Below are positions 17,769 to 26,672 of a stretch of 59,487 bases of DNA, in pieces. The position numbers were made by a program, and so were the translations under genes. A model generated the notes under the pieces. The model saw only the letters and a list, made by a program, of their open reading frames with translations. It was not told the DNA's origin and ran no database searches. Origin of the DNA: Gammaproteobacteria bacterium (GTDB lineage Bacteria; Pseudomonadota; Gammaproteobacteria; Steroidobacterales; Rariloculaceae); NCBI GenBank assembly GCA_022820625.1, contig JAJEFE010000047.1, forward strand, positions 1 through 59,487, in the 5' to 3' direction. Every line of letters begins with the position of its first letter. Position 1 is the stretch's first letter.

Positions 17769-19430
17769 ATGCACTCTTCAGGAAAGCGGGCCATCAAGGC
17801 ACCAACTGGCACCAGGAAACGGGCCAGGAGCTGGCTCACGGAAGCGCCGTTGCGCTTGATCATGAACAACCTCGATCCGCGGGTGGGCGAATGTCCGGAT
17901 GACCTGGTGGTGTACGGTGGGATTGGAAAAGCGGCGCGAAACTGGGAGTGTTTCGACGCCATTGTCGAGACGCTCACGACCCTCGGGGACAACGAGACCC
18001 TCCTGGTGCAGTCCGGCAAGCCGGTCGGTGTCCTTGAAACGCACAAGGACGCGCCGCGGGTCCTGATCGCGAATTCAAACCTGGTACCGGCATGGGCGAA
18101 CTGGGAACATTTTCGCGAGCTTGACCGGGCGGGTCTGATGATGTTCGGGCAAATGACGGCCGGGTCGTGGATCTACATCGGCAGCCAGGGAATAGTGCAG
18201 GGCACCTACGAAACATTCGTGGAAATGGGGCGCCAGCATCACTCCGGCGACCTGATCGGCAAGTGGATATTGACAGCCGGGCTGGGCGGCATGGGCGGGG
18301 CGCAGCCGCTGGCGGCGACCATGGCGGGCGCCTCGCTTCTGGCCATCGAGTGCCAGTCCGACCGTATCGACAAGCGCCTTGAGACGGGGTACCTGGACCG
18401 GCGGGCCGAAACGCTCGATGACGCGATGGCCATTATCAAACGTGCGGTCGAGAACCGAACGGCGGTTTCTGTGGGACTGCTGGGCAATGCAGGGGAGTTG
18501 CTACCGGAGATGCTCGCGCGGGGCATTCGGCCGGATGCCTTGACGGACCAGACCTCCGCGCACGATCCGGCGAATGGTTACCTTCCGATCGGGTGGAGCG
18601 TTGAGAAGTGGCTTGAGATGCGGAAGTCCGACCCGGATGCCGTCGCATCTGCAGCGACGGAATCCATTGCAGCGCACGTGGGCGCAATGCTCGAGTTCCA
18701 CTACGCCGGTGTGCCTGTGTTCGACTACGGAAACAACATTCGCCAGGTTGCCCGGGGCCACGGCGTCAGCAATGCATTCGACTTCCCGGGTTTCGTTCCG
18801 GCCTATGTGCGGCCGCTGTTCTGCCGGGGCGTCGGTCCGTTTCGCTGGGTGGCGCTGTCCGGCGATCCGGAGGATATCTACAAGACCGACCGCAAGGTCA
18901 AGGAACTGATTCCGGACGATGTGCACCTGCACGCGTGGCTGGATACCGCTCGGAAGAAGATCAGGTTTCAGGGTCTGCCGGCGCGTATCTGCTGGGTGGG
19001 GCTCGGTCAGCGCGACAAGCTGGGTCTCGCTTTCAACGAAATGGTCAGAAGCGGCGAATTGAGCGCGCCGGTGGCAATCGGCAGGGACCATCTCGATAGC
19101 GGCTCGGTGGCCAGCCCGAATCGTGAGACCGAAGCAATGCTGGACGGTTCGGATGCGGTGTCCGACTGGCCGCTGTTGAACGCGCTGGTGAATACCGCCA
19201 GTGGCGCAACCTGGGTTTCGATTCATCACGGTGGGGGCGTCGGCATGGGCTACTCGCAACATGCCGGGCTGGTCATCGTCTGCGATGGCACGAAAGACGC
19301 CGATCGCCGTATCGCCAGGGCACTGTGGAACGATCCCGCAACCGGCGTCATGCGCCATGCGGATGCCGGATATGAAGCCGCCATCGACTGTGCCAGGGAC
19401 AACGATCTTGACGTGCCGATGATCAGGTAG
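17769..19430 (+). CDS. hutU: urocanate hydratase HutU
   Basis: A 553-residue urocanase that turns urocanate into imidazolonepropionate, using tightly bound NAD+ as an electrophile. The sequence runs through the conserved landmarks [33 protein letters not shown], the nucleotide loop [41 protein letters not shown] and [16 protein letters not shown]. Length and motif order are normal. AAGGGA lies upstream of the ATG. Second gene of the rightward hut operon, 80 bases after hutF. Confidence 0.96.
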   Translation: MHSSGKRAIKAPTGTRKRARSWLTEAPLRLIMNNLDPRVGECPDDLVVYGGIGKAARNWECFDAIVETLTTLGDNETLLVQSGKPVGVLETHKDAPRVLIANSNLVPAWANWEHFRELDRAGLMMFGQMTAGSWIYIGSQGIVQGTYETFVEMGRQHHSGDLIGKWILTAGLGGMGGAQPLAATMAGASLLAIECQSDRIDKRLETGYLDRRAETLDDAMAIIKRAVENRTAVSVGLLGNAGELLPEMLARGIRPDALTDQTSAHDPANGYLPIGWSVEKWLEMRKSDPDAVASAATESIAAHVGAMLEFHYAGVPVFDYGNNIRQVARGHGVSNAFDFPGFVPAYVRPLFCRGVGPFRWVALSGDPEDIYKTDRKVKELIPDDVHLHAWLDTARKKIRFQGLPARICWVGLGQRDKLGLAFNEMVRSGELSAPVAIGRDHLDSGSVASPNRETEAMLDGSDAVSDWPLLNALVNTASGATWVSIHHGGGVGMGYSQHAGLVIVCDGTKDADRRIARALWNDPATGVMRHADAGYEAAIDCARDNDLDVPMIR

Positions 19431-19438
19431 AGATACAC

Positions 19439-20983
19439 GTGACCAGCGAACCCATGGACCTTGAAATCGATGCGCAGTCTCTTTCGCTGACCGAGCTGCG
19501 GCGAGTCTGGGAGGCACCGTTGCAGATTCGACTGGGCGAGGCGGCTCGCACCGGGGTCGTCAAGTCACAGGAATATGTAAACCGGTTTCTGGAGCGCGGC
19601 GACACCGCGTATGGAGTCAATACCGGATTTGGGCAACTGGCGAGGATCGGCATCGACAAGTCGGAGCTGGAGCCCCTGCAGAAAAACCTGATCCGCTCCC
19701 ACGCGGCGGGTGTGGGCAAACCGCTTTCGCAAGCCGTTGTGCGGCTTGCCATGGTCATGAAAGTGGCAGCGCTTGCCAGGGGGTACTCGGGCGTTCGTCC
19801 TCGATTGATTGACGCTCTCTGCAATCTGATCAGCCGTGGAATCTGTCCGATCGTTCCGTCCAAGGGCTCGGTCGGCGCATCAGGCGATCTTGCACCCCTC
19901 GCTCATATTTCGGAAACTCTGATCGGCGAGGGCGATGCTTCTATTGACGGTGAGGTGGTCCCGGCATCCGAAGCCCTGCGGCGAGCCCGGCTTGAACCGT
20001 TGGTGCTTGCCCCCAAGGAAGGTCTGGCCCTTCTGAACGGCACACAGGTCTCTACGGCGTTGGCATTGGCCGCACTGTTTCGGGCGGAACATGTTCTGGC
20101 TGCTTCGATGATCGCAGGTGCGATGTCAGTTGATGCCGTAAAAGGCAGCGACACGCCGTTCGATGAACGCGTTCACCGCGCCCGGGGACATCCCGGGCAA
20201 TCGGACGTCGGCGCACTATTGCGCAAACTGATGTCGGGAAGCGAAATACGCGCTTCGCACTTGTCCTGCAGTCGCGTGCAGGACCCTTATTCCATTCGCT
20301 GTCAACCGCAGGTCGTCGGCGCCTGTCTGGATGTCCTGCGGCACGCAGCTGAAGTTCTTCGGATCGAAGCCAACGGAGTAACCGACAACCCTCTTGTGTT
20401 CGCAGATACCGACGCGATTCTGTCAGGCGGTAATTTTCACGCTGAGCCGGTGGGGCTGGTTGCGGACTATGTTGCGCTGTCCGTTGCTGAGATCGGGTCG
20501 CTGTCCGAGCGGCGCATCGCGGTACTCATCGATTCGAATCTGAGCAATCTCCCGCCGTTTCTGGCCGAAGACTGTGGGCTATGCTCCGGCTTCATGATTG
20601 CGCAGGTGACGGCAGCCGCGCTGGCGTCCGAGAACAAGTCGCTCGCGCATCCGGCCAGCGTCGACAGCATTCCTACGTCTGCGAACCAGGAAGATCATGT
20701 CAGCATGGCAACGTTCGCGGCACGACGGCTACACGACATGCTCGACAACGTTTCGTGCATCGTGGCGATAGAACTCATGGCGGCAGCACAGGGCATTGAA
20801 TTTCACCGACCGTTGAAATCGTCTGAACCGCTCGAGATTGCCGTCAGACGGGTGAGGAAAACTTCGGCACGCTACTTCCACGACAGATCCCTGTCTTCCG
20901 AAATCGACACACTGGCGGAGAAGGTAAACGAGGGCACATTCTGCGACGATGCCAGGCCGATACTGCCCAGCATGAACTCGTGA
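19439..20983 (+). CDS. hutH: histidine ammonia-lyase HutH
   Basis: A 514-residue member of the aromatic ammonia-lyase family that removes ammonia from L-histidine to give urocanate, the entry step of the pathway. The Ala-Ser-Gly triad that cyclises to the MIO cofactor is seen in SVGASGDLAPLAH (about residue 145), with YGVNTGFGQL near residue 55, QDPYSIRC and SADxPT-type motif region PTSANQEDHVS. The GTG at 19439 is 8 bases after hutU. An ATG 5 codons further in is an alternative start. The stop overlaps the hutG start. Confidence 0.95.
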   Translation: MTSEPMDLEIDAQSLSLTELRRVWEAPLQIRLGEAARTGVVKSQEYVNRFLERGDTAYGVNTGFGQLARIGIDKSELEPLQKNLIRSHAAGVGKPLSQAVVRLAMVMKVAALARGYSGVRPRLIDALCNLISRGICPIVPSKGSVGASGDLAPLAHISETLIGEGDASIDGEVVPASEALRRARLEPLVLAPKEGLALLNGTQVSTALALAALFRAEHVLAASMIAGAMSVDAVKGSDTPFDERVHRARGHPGQSDVGALLRKLMSGSEIRASHLSCSRVQDPYSIRCQPQVVGACLDVLRHAAEVLRIEANGVTDNPLVFADTDAILSGGNFHAEPVGLVADYVALSVAEIGSLSERRIAVLIDSNLSNLPPFLAEDCGLCSGFMIAQVTAAALASENKSLAHPASVDSIPTSANQEDHVSMATFAARRLHDMLDNVSCIVAIELMAAAQGIEFHRPLKSSEPLEIAVRRVRKTSARYFHDRSLSSEIDTLAEKVNEGTFCDDARPILPSMNS

Positions 20984-21771
20984 CGGAAACGTTCTGTTTC
21001 GAGCAGGCGGACTCGCCGCTGGTGATCAGTGTTCCGCATGACGGCCGTGAGCTGGCGCCGGGCATGGCGGGGCGGATGTCGGACGCAGGCCGGTCGCTGC
21101 CGGATACGGACTGGCATGTGCGGCGACTGTACGAGTTTGCCGGCCAGCTTGGGGCGAGCGTTCTGGCGGCGCGTTTCTCCCGATATGTGGTTGACCTGAA
21201 CCGGCCGCCGTCGGACGAGGCGCTCTACGATGGACAGTTATCGACTGGACTGTGCCCGTCAGCCACATTCGACGGCGCGAACATCTACGCCAAAGGCAAT
21301 TCATGCACAAGCCGCGAGCGGCAACACAGAATTCGAACCTACTGGCAGCCGTACCACGATATGCTGGATCGCGTACTGAAGAGTACCCGCCGGCGATTCG
21401 GCCATGCATTGCTCTGGGACGCACATTCCATTCGCTCGGAGGTCCCTGCGCTGTTCCGTGGCGTGCTTCCGGATCTGAGCATCGGAACCAACGGCGGAGC
21501 AAGCTGCGGTCCCCGTTTGCAGCGGGCCGTTTACCGGGCGGCAAGTGCGGCCGACTATTCGGTGGTTCTCAATGGCCGGTTCAAGGGCGGGTATATCACG
21601 CGACATTACGGCAACCCCGGCAACGGCGTACATGTGGTCCAGCTTGAACTGGCGCAGCACACATACATGGATGAGCGGACGTTGCGATACGAGGAGGATG
21701 CGGCCGCCCGGCTGAGGGTTGTCCTTCGGGCCATGTTGGGCGAATTCGTTTCCAGCGCTCGAAGAGCCTGA
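20980..21771 (+). CDS. hutG: N-formylglutamate deformylase HutG
   Basis: A 263-residue N-formylglutamate amidohydrolase giving glutamate and formate, the last step of the branch opened by HutF. Motifs: LVISVPHDGREL, DTDWHVRRLYEF, ARFSRYVVDLNRPPSD, WDAHSIRSEVP and GGYITRHYGNPGNGVHVVQLELAQ. The GTG at 20980 overlaps the hutH TGA (GTGA). Last gene of the rightward hut operon, convergent with the Rieske gene 46 bases away. Confidence 0.93.
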   Translation: MTETFCFEQADSPLVISVPHDGRELAPGMAGRMSDAGRSLPDTDWHVRRLYEFAGQLGASVLAARFSRYVVDLNRPPSDEALYDGQLSTGLCPSATFDGANIYAKGNSCTSRERQHRIRTYWQPYHDMLDRVLKSTRRRFGHALLWDAHSIRSEVPALFRGVLPDLSIGTNGGASCGPRLQRAVYRAASAADYSVVLNGRFKGGYITRHYGNPGNGVHVVQLELAQHTYMDERTLRYEEDAAARLRVVLRAMLGEFVSSARRA

Positions 21772-21817
21772 GTCCCATTCGGCTTCGCAAGCCGTGCAAA
21801 TTGCCCGCCAACCGGTG

Positions 21818-22846
21818 CTATGCAGCGTTGCCGGACTCCTGGCCTATCATCTTTTCGAGCTTGCGCCGAAAATGCAGCGCCGCCGTATCCAGCCCCAGGT
21901 TGATAGGCCGGGTGGTAGCATTGGCCATCCCGGTGTGTACGGCCTCCAGTACATCGCGGTCCTCAAGGAACGCCGACTTGACGGAGGATGCGATCATCGA
22001 CGTCACTTCCTCGTTGTCCGGATCGGTGTTTCGATGCAGGAGCCAATGATAGCGAGTGCGATCGGCGTCAATCGGAGTCATGAAATGGTATGAAAACATG
22101 ACGTAGGCCTGTTCATCGATCCGGACGTCCGGGCCACCCTTTCCCGCGGGAACAAAAATTGACTTGTTGATGGCGGTGCACGGGAACTGCGCCTCGTAAT
22201 GCTGCAGGCGGTCGCAGTTGCCCTCGAACCGGACCAGCCGTGCGTAGAAGGACGGTGGCTTCTGGTCGCGTATCCATCGGTGAACGATCACTCCGTTGTC
22301 CGTCTCGGTGATTTCCACTGGCGTGTTTTCGGTACCGGGGGCCGCAAAGGACGTGGGGTGTACCCAGGCGACGTGTGACGGGTCCAGCAGATTGTCCGTG
22401 AGGTATTGATAGTTGCAATCGCATGTCAGGGCATCGCCCGTGGTGATTTTCCAATCCGGGTTATCGAAGTTCCCGATGTCGATAATCAGGCTGTCATCTG
22501 ACAGCTCCGCATCGCCCATCCAGATCCAGAGCAATCCCCATCTGTCCACCACCGGATAGCTTCGGACTCTTGCCGTGGGTGGAATCCGGCCCTGCGTCGG
22601 CGCCGCGACGCATCGGCCGGAACGATCGAATTGCAGTCCGTGGTAGCCGCATTCGACGGAGTCGCGCAGTAGCCTGCCCTTGGACAACGGCAACCGCCGG
22701 TGCGGGCAGGAATCTTCCAGGGCGACCGGTTCGCCGCTCTCGGTGCGGTACAGGACGATGTTCTCGCCCAGTATGCGGACTGGCCGAAGTTTCGCCTCTA
22801 TCTCGGAGGAGATTGCAGCGACGTACCAGCTATTCCTGAGGAACAT
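21818..22846 (-). CDS. Rieske non-haem iron oxygenase (demethylase-like)
   Basis: A 342-residue oxygenase component of the VanA/TsaM type. The Rieske centre is C47-P-H49 with C66-G-Y-H69. The mononuclear iron site is N152-x2-D155-x2-H158-x4-H163 (DNLLDPSHVAWVH). The best start is ATG 22846 with GGAG 6 bases upstream; the open frame begins 5 codons earlier at a TTG. Relatives remove O- or N-methyl groups or hydroxylate small aromatics, and need a separate ferredoxin reductase, which is not in the window. It is the last gene of the five-gene operon headed by a HutC site, so the substrate may be a methylated or aromatic imidazole. Confidence 0.85.
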   Translation of the reverse strand: MFLRNSWYVAAISSEIEAKLRPVRILGENIVLYRTESGEPVALEDSCPHRRLPLSKGRLLRDSVECGYHGLQFDRSGRCVAAPTQGRIPPTARVRSYPVVDRWGLLWIWMGDAELSDDSLIIDIGNFDNPDWKITTGDALTCDCNYQYLTDNLLDPSHVAWVHPTSFAAPGTENTPVEITETDNGVIVHRWIRDQKPPSFYARLVRFEGNCDRLQHYEAQFPCTAINKSIFVPAGKGGPDVRIDEQAYVMFSYHFMTPIDADRTRYHWLLHRNTDPDNEEVTSMIASSVKSAFLEDRDVLEAVHTGMANATTRPINLGLDTAALHFRRKLEKMIGQESGNAA

Positions 22847-22881
22847 TTGCACTCCGGGCAATTCCGGCAGACCCTGGTCGA

Positions 22882-23535
22882 CTACTCGCGGTCGGGCGAT
22901 GGTGAACGGGAAAAGACTCTCCGTACCATCGGCTCAAAGAACTCGATCGGCAAATTCTCGATATCCGGGTCGATAGCCACGATATCGTATCGTTCCACAA
23001 ATTCAACGGTCCAGTCGTAGAACGGATGCCCTCGCCATTGTTCGCGGGCGTTGATGAACTCGGCATCCTGCCTTTCGTAGAAGCCGTGCAGGTGGACTCG
23101 CTGAAAGATTTCGTGGTGTTCCAGCATCCAGACATTCTTTTCGGAAACGAAAGGACGAACCAGGTCCGCGGCGAATCGTTCGTGGTTCTCGGGGCAGACG
23201 ATGAACCCGATGTCGTGAAACAGGCCTGTCACGATCGTTTCCTCGTCGTGACCGTCGCGGTGGAGCAGGGTGGCGGTCTGAAGGCAGTGCTCGTAGTTGT
23301 TGATCAGGTAACCGAACGTGGGGGCGTTGCGGGAGGCCGAAAGGAGTTCCAGCGCCTGCGTGGCGCGCTCCTCGGCGAGGTATTCGGCGCGCTGCCGATT
23401 CACGATCAGCCAGTCCTCCCGACCGTAGTCATCCATGTTGCAATGCTCGATGTATTGCCAGCCGGGGCGCAGCAGGGGATCGCGCTCGCCAACCCTTCGC
23501 CGAACGCTCTCGGTAGCCTTCTTCCTCGCAGCCAT
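22882..23535 (-). CDS. HD-fold metalloprotein, possible diiron oxygenase or phosphohydrolase
   Basis: A 217-residue single HD domain. The full dinuclear ligand set is present: H83 (NNYEHCLQ), H107-D108 (LFHDIGF), H118 (PENHERF), H140/H141 (LEHHEIF) and D184 (VERYD). This six-ligand pattern is shared by HD phosphohydrolases and by mixed-valent diiron oxygenases such as PhnZ. The Tyr/Glu lid pair of PhnZ is not conserved at the matching positions (Thr and Tyr instead), so it is not PhnZ itself. It sits 20-36 bases upstream of the Rieske gene in the same operon, which points to a metabolic and not a nucleotide-signalling role. Confidence 0.65.
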   Translation of the reverse strand: MAARKKATESVRRRVGERDPLLRPGWQYIEHCNMDDYGREDWLIVNRQRAEYLAEERATQALELLSASRNAPTFGYLINNYEHCLQTATLLHRDGHDEETIVTGLFHDIGFIVCPENHERFAADLVRPFVSEKNVWMLEHHEIFQRVHLHGFYERQDAEFINAREQWRGHPFYDWTVEFVERYDIVAIDPDIENLPIEFFEPMVRRVFSRSPSPDRE

Positions 23536-23580
23536 CAGTTACTCCCTATACACAGCGGCGAACCGATCACATGGGTCGCA

Positions 23581-24969
23581 TTAGCTATCATCGGCGACTC
23601 GACGGAATATGCCAAAACCCAGGTACGCCAGAACAATCGAAAGGATTGGATTGATGTAGTTGAACAACGCCCACGGTGCGTAAGCCAGCGTCGAAAGGCC
23701 GAGAACTCCCATACAGAATGCCCCGGATGTCGTCCATGGGATCAACGGCGTAGTCAGTGTCGCACCCTCTTCAAGGCAGCGTGACATCAGGTGGTTCTCG
23801 AGTTTCTGTTCCTTGTAGGATGCCTTGAACAACTGTCCGCCGAAGATGATCGACAGATAAGCTTCGCCCATGCTCATGTTGGCCACCAGGCCGGCGCCGA
23901 TGGTTGTGGTCATCAGGCTGGCAGCGCGCCGCAAGCGGGCCAGGATGCCGTTCATCAGCACGCGCACGAACCCGGACCGGTCCAGTACTCCGCCCAGTGC
24001 CAGGGCGATCAATGCCAGCGAGAGCGTCCACATCATGCTCTGGATGCCGCCGCGGCTGAGAAGCGAATCGAGCTGCTCGTGGCCGGTGTTGGCGACATAG
24101 CCGCCCTGGAGACTGTTCAGCACCTCCACTACCGACCGGTCCTCGACCGCCACGGCAAGAACCACGGCCGTTGCGACACTTGCGAGCATGCTGGTTTCCG
24201 CCGGAACGCGCCTCATGCTCAGGGTCAGCAATACCAGCAACGGCAGCAGCGCCAGCGGACCGATGGAGAACTCGCCCGAGAGACCCGCCTGCAGTTCGAG
24301 CAGTTGCTCCGGGGAGAGCGTTTGCCCGGCAAATTGCAGGCCCAGCAACGAAAACGCGACCAGGCAGATGAGATAGGTCGGACCACTGGTGTAGAACATC
24401 GAACGGATGTGAGCGTAGATGTCCGTTTCCGCGGTCATCGCGGCCAGGACCGTCGTATCGGAGACCGGGGACATCTTGTCGCCGAAGCTGGCCCCGGAAA
24501 TCACCATGCCGGCGACGACGGGCAGCGGTATGCCCAGCGCTTCGCCCAGCCCGACCAATACCACACCGGCCGTCGCGATCGTGCCCCAGGACGTACCGGT
24601 GGCCAGTGACATCAGCGTGCAAAGCAACAGTCCGGCCGGCAGGAAGATGGCCGGATGCAGCAGGTCGATACCGTAGTAGATGAGGCTTCCTATCGTCCCG
24701 CCTTCGAGCAGGGAGGCGACGAGCACGCCGATGAGGATGAATATGTAAATTGCGCCGAGACCCTTGGCGATCCCGGACGTCATCGCGGACTTTATCGAAG
24801 CGTAATTGTGGCCGATGGCGGCCGCATTGCCCGCGATCCAGACCAGAGCGACGATCAGGAGGCTGTGCAGGCTGATCTGAAACCACAGCAAGCCGACGAT
24901 CACGATGGCGACAACGCCACCGAAGCTGAGCACGGAATGCAGTAAACCAGGCTCTCGTGGGTCGTTCAT
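23581..24969 (-). CDS. NhaC-family Na+/H+ (or substrate) antiporter
   Basis: A 462-residue polytopic membrane protein with about 11-12 hydrophobic helices. Family blocks: GTIGSLIYYGIDLLHPA, SLATGTSWGTIATAGVVLVG, VISGASFGDKMSPVSDTTVLAA and IFGGQLFKASYKEQ. The start at 24969 (MNDPREPGLLHS) is chosen because the frame upstream is basic and non-conserved. Members exchange Na+/H+ or small organic ions. Its place between an amidohydrolase and oxygenase genes suggests that it serves substrate uptake or product exchange for this pathway. Confidence 0.82.
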   Translation of the reverse strand: MNDPREPGLLHSVLSFGGVVAIVIVGLLWFQISLHSLLIVALVWIAGNAAAIGHNYASIKSAMTSGIAKGLGAIYIFILIGVLVASLLEGGTIGSLIYYGIDLLHPAIFLPAGLLLCTLMSLATGTSWGTIATAGVVLVGLGEALGIPLPVVAGMVISGASFGDKMSPVSDTTVLAAMTAETDIYAHIRSMFYTSGPTYLICLVAFSLLGLQFAGQTLSPEQLLELQAGLSGEFSIGPLALLPLLVLLTLSMRRVPAETSMLASVATAVVLAVAVEDRSVVEVLNSLQGGYVANTGHEQLDSLLSRGGIQSMMWTLSLALIALALGGVLDRSGFVRVLMNGILARLRRAASLMTTTIGAGLVANMSMGEAYLSIIFGGQLFKASYKEQKLENHLMSRCLEEGATLTTPLIPWTTSGAFCMGVLGLSTLAYAPWALFNYINPILSIVLAYLGFGIFRRVADDS

Positions 24970-25055
24970 TCGTTTGCTTCTGAGGGAGGAGGGGGTGAGC
25001 GCACGCCGGCGCACTGGCAGTCATTACGCGAAGCACTGCGCCCGCTGGCATTTTG

Positions 25056-26612
25056 TCAGACCCACTTCACCGTTGCGATCTTTTGCTCGACCCGTTCCTG
25101 CGCTTCAAGTAAGCGCGCCTTCAGGGATGCCCAGTCGACTCCGACCATTTCTCCGTGGCGCTTGCGAGCTTGCCCCGCAACCCAGACACTGTCGATGTCT
25201 GCTGTACGAGCGAAAGTCACGACACGGTCCGCCAGGCTGCCCATCGTCCCGAAGCCGATTCGATCGGTATCCAGAAGGACCAGGTCGGCACGTTTGCCGA
25301 CCGTGATCGACCCGGTTTCATCACCCAGGCGAATGGCCTTCGCACCCAGTGCAGTGGCGAAATCCAGAATATCCTCCGAATGGTAATCCTGCACGATCTG
25401 CCGGCTTTCCTCCTCGAGGTAGTGGCTCCACAGTGACGATCTCACGTGCTCGAAGTAGTCGCCCGTGAGTCCCATCGGCACGTCCGCACCGATTCCTACC
25501 GGCACACCGGCGGCTCTCGCGCGACCGTGAACGGGCGCGCCACGATGGGGATTCATCATGAACGAATATTCGCTCATGGTGGTTGCGGCGATCATGCCGC
25601 CGGTTTCCCGCATCATGGCCAGTTCTTCCGGCGTCAATCGATTGGCGTGCGCTACGTGGAAGTCGGGGCCAAGCAACCCGGCCTCGTGAAGATCCGGGAT
25701 TCCCGAGTCCCTGTGTCCCATGAATCCCGCAGGGTGCGGCGTCGCGGATTTGTGCAGGTGCGCGATGATCAAATCGACGCCAACGGATCGTGCGCGTGTC
25801 ATGTAGTCCCTGACGTCTTCCATGGCGTAGCCGGGCCACATGGGCGGGCCGAGGGCGAGCTGCAGCAGAGCGGAACGATCGTCGAACAGGTCGTTGCGGA
25901 GCAGGGAGGCCGTATTCCATTCCTGTTCCGTAGGCCGGGCGGCGAAAAGCGCCGCGAGCATCTCGGCCGGCGAGACCGTATCCCCGACGTCGAACGGGTA
26001 TGAAATGGCCAGCTGATAGCCGAACCAGCCAGCGATTCCGGAGTCCCTGAGACCCCGGGCCGCCGCCACCGTATTGGCCTCGGTGTCCTGTCCGTGCGCA
26101 TAATCCAGGATCGAGGTGACGCCGGAGTCGATCGCCTGCAGACCGCCCACGAGCTCGGCAATGTAGTGATCCTCGGGCTCCATGGCGACAACCGCCGCCA
26201 TCTTCCAGTAGATGTAATCCCTGGCGAATTCTCCGGGATTGGACTCGACCATGCGACCCAGGGCGATGGTCTGCCAGACGTGTCGATGCCCGTCGATCAT
26301 GCCGGGCATCAGGATCATTCCCTGCGCGTCGATCACCTCGGCGCCATCGGCAGGAAGCCCGGTTCCGATCGCCTCGATTCTTCCCTCGGAGATCAGGACA
26401 TCGGTAGCCGGCTGTTCACCCAGTTCCGGGTCCATCGTCAGGACGTCGGCGCCTCGAATCAGGGTGCTCGGTGAGGTTTCCGGAACGTCGGGCGCAGCGG
26501 ACGAACCGGCGTTCTGGGCGACTCCCCGTCCGGCGTAACCGGCCAGCACGGTGGACGTAGCGGCTGCGGCGGCCAGCCGCAGGAAATCCTTCCGCGTGAT
26601 TTCCCGGGTCAT
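25056..26612 (-). CDS. amidohydrolase with Tat-like signal, HutC-linked operon
   Basis: A 518-residue paralog of the amidohydrolase at 13464-15020, alike along its whole length (ITRKDFLRLAAAAATS leader, ADVLTMDPELGE, PGMIDGHRHVW, LDYAHGQDTEAN, GHRDSGIPDLHEAGLLGPD, HVAHANRL, ADVPMG). The metal-binding His and Asp residues are retained. It follows the TonB receptor gene by 60 bases and precedes the NhaC gene by 86. The two paralogs lie on either side of the hut genes, one co-translated with hutI and one in the HutC-headed import operon, so they probably act on related compounds. Confidence 0.8.
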   Translation of the reverse strand: MTREITRKDFLRLAAAAATSTVLAGYAGRGVAQNAGSSAAPDVPETSPSTLIRGADVLTMDPELGEQPATDVLISEGRIEAIGTGLPADGAEVIDAQGMILMPGMIDGHRHVWQTIALGRMVESNPGEFARDYIYWKMAAVVAMEPEDHYIAELVGGLQAIDSGVTSILDYAHGQDTEANTVAAARGLRDSGIAGWFGYQLAISYPFDVGDTVSPAEMLAALFAARPTEQEWNTASLLRNDLFDDRSALLQLALGPPMWPGYAMEDVRDYMTRARSVGVDLIIAHLHKSATPHPAGFMGHRDSGIPDLHEAGLLGPDFHVAHANRLTPEELAMMRETGGMIAATTMSEYSFMMNPHRGAPVHGRARAAGVPVGIGADVPMGLTGDYFEHVRSSLWSHYLEEESRQIVQDYHSEDILDFATALGAKAIRLGDETGSITVGKRADLVLLDTDRIGFGTMGSLADRVVTFARTADIDSVWVAGQARKRHGEMVGVDWASLKARLLEAQERVEQKIATVKWV

Positions 26613-26672
26613 GCCCCGTTTCTCATCGTCGGTGCCAATTCATGTACCGATGATCCGGCCGGTCATGGGGTG

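Noticed and set aside
22882..23535. Calling the HD protein PhnZ
   Set aside because: The metal ligands fit, but the Tyr and Glu that define PhnZ are replaced and no phosphonate genes are near.
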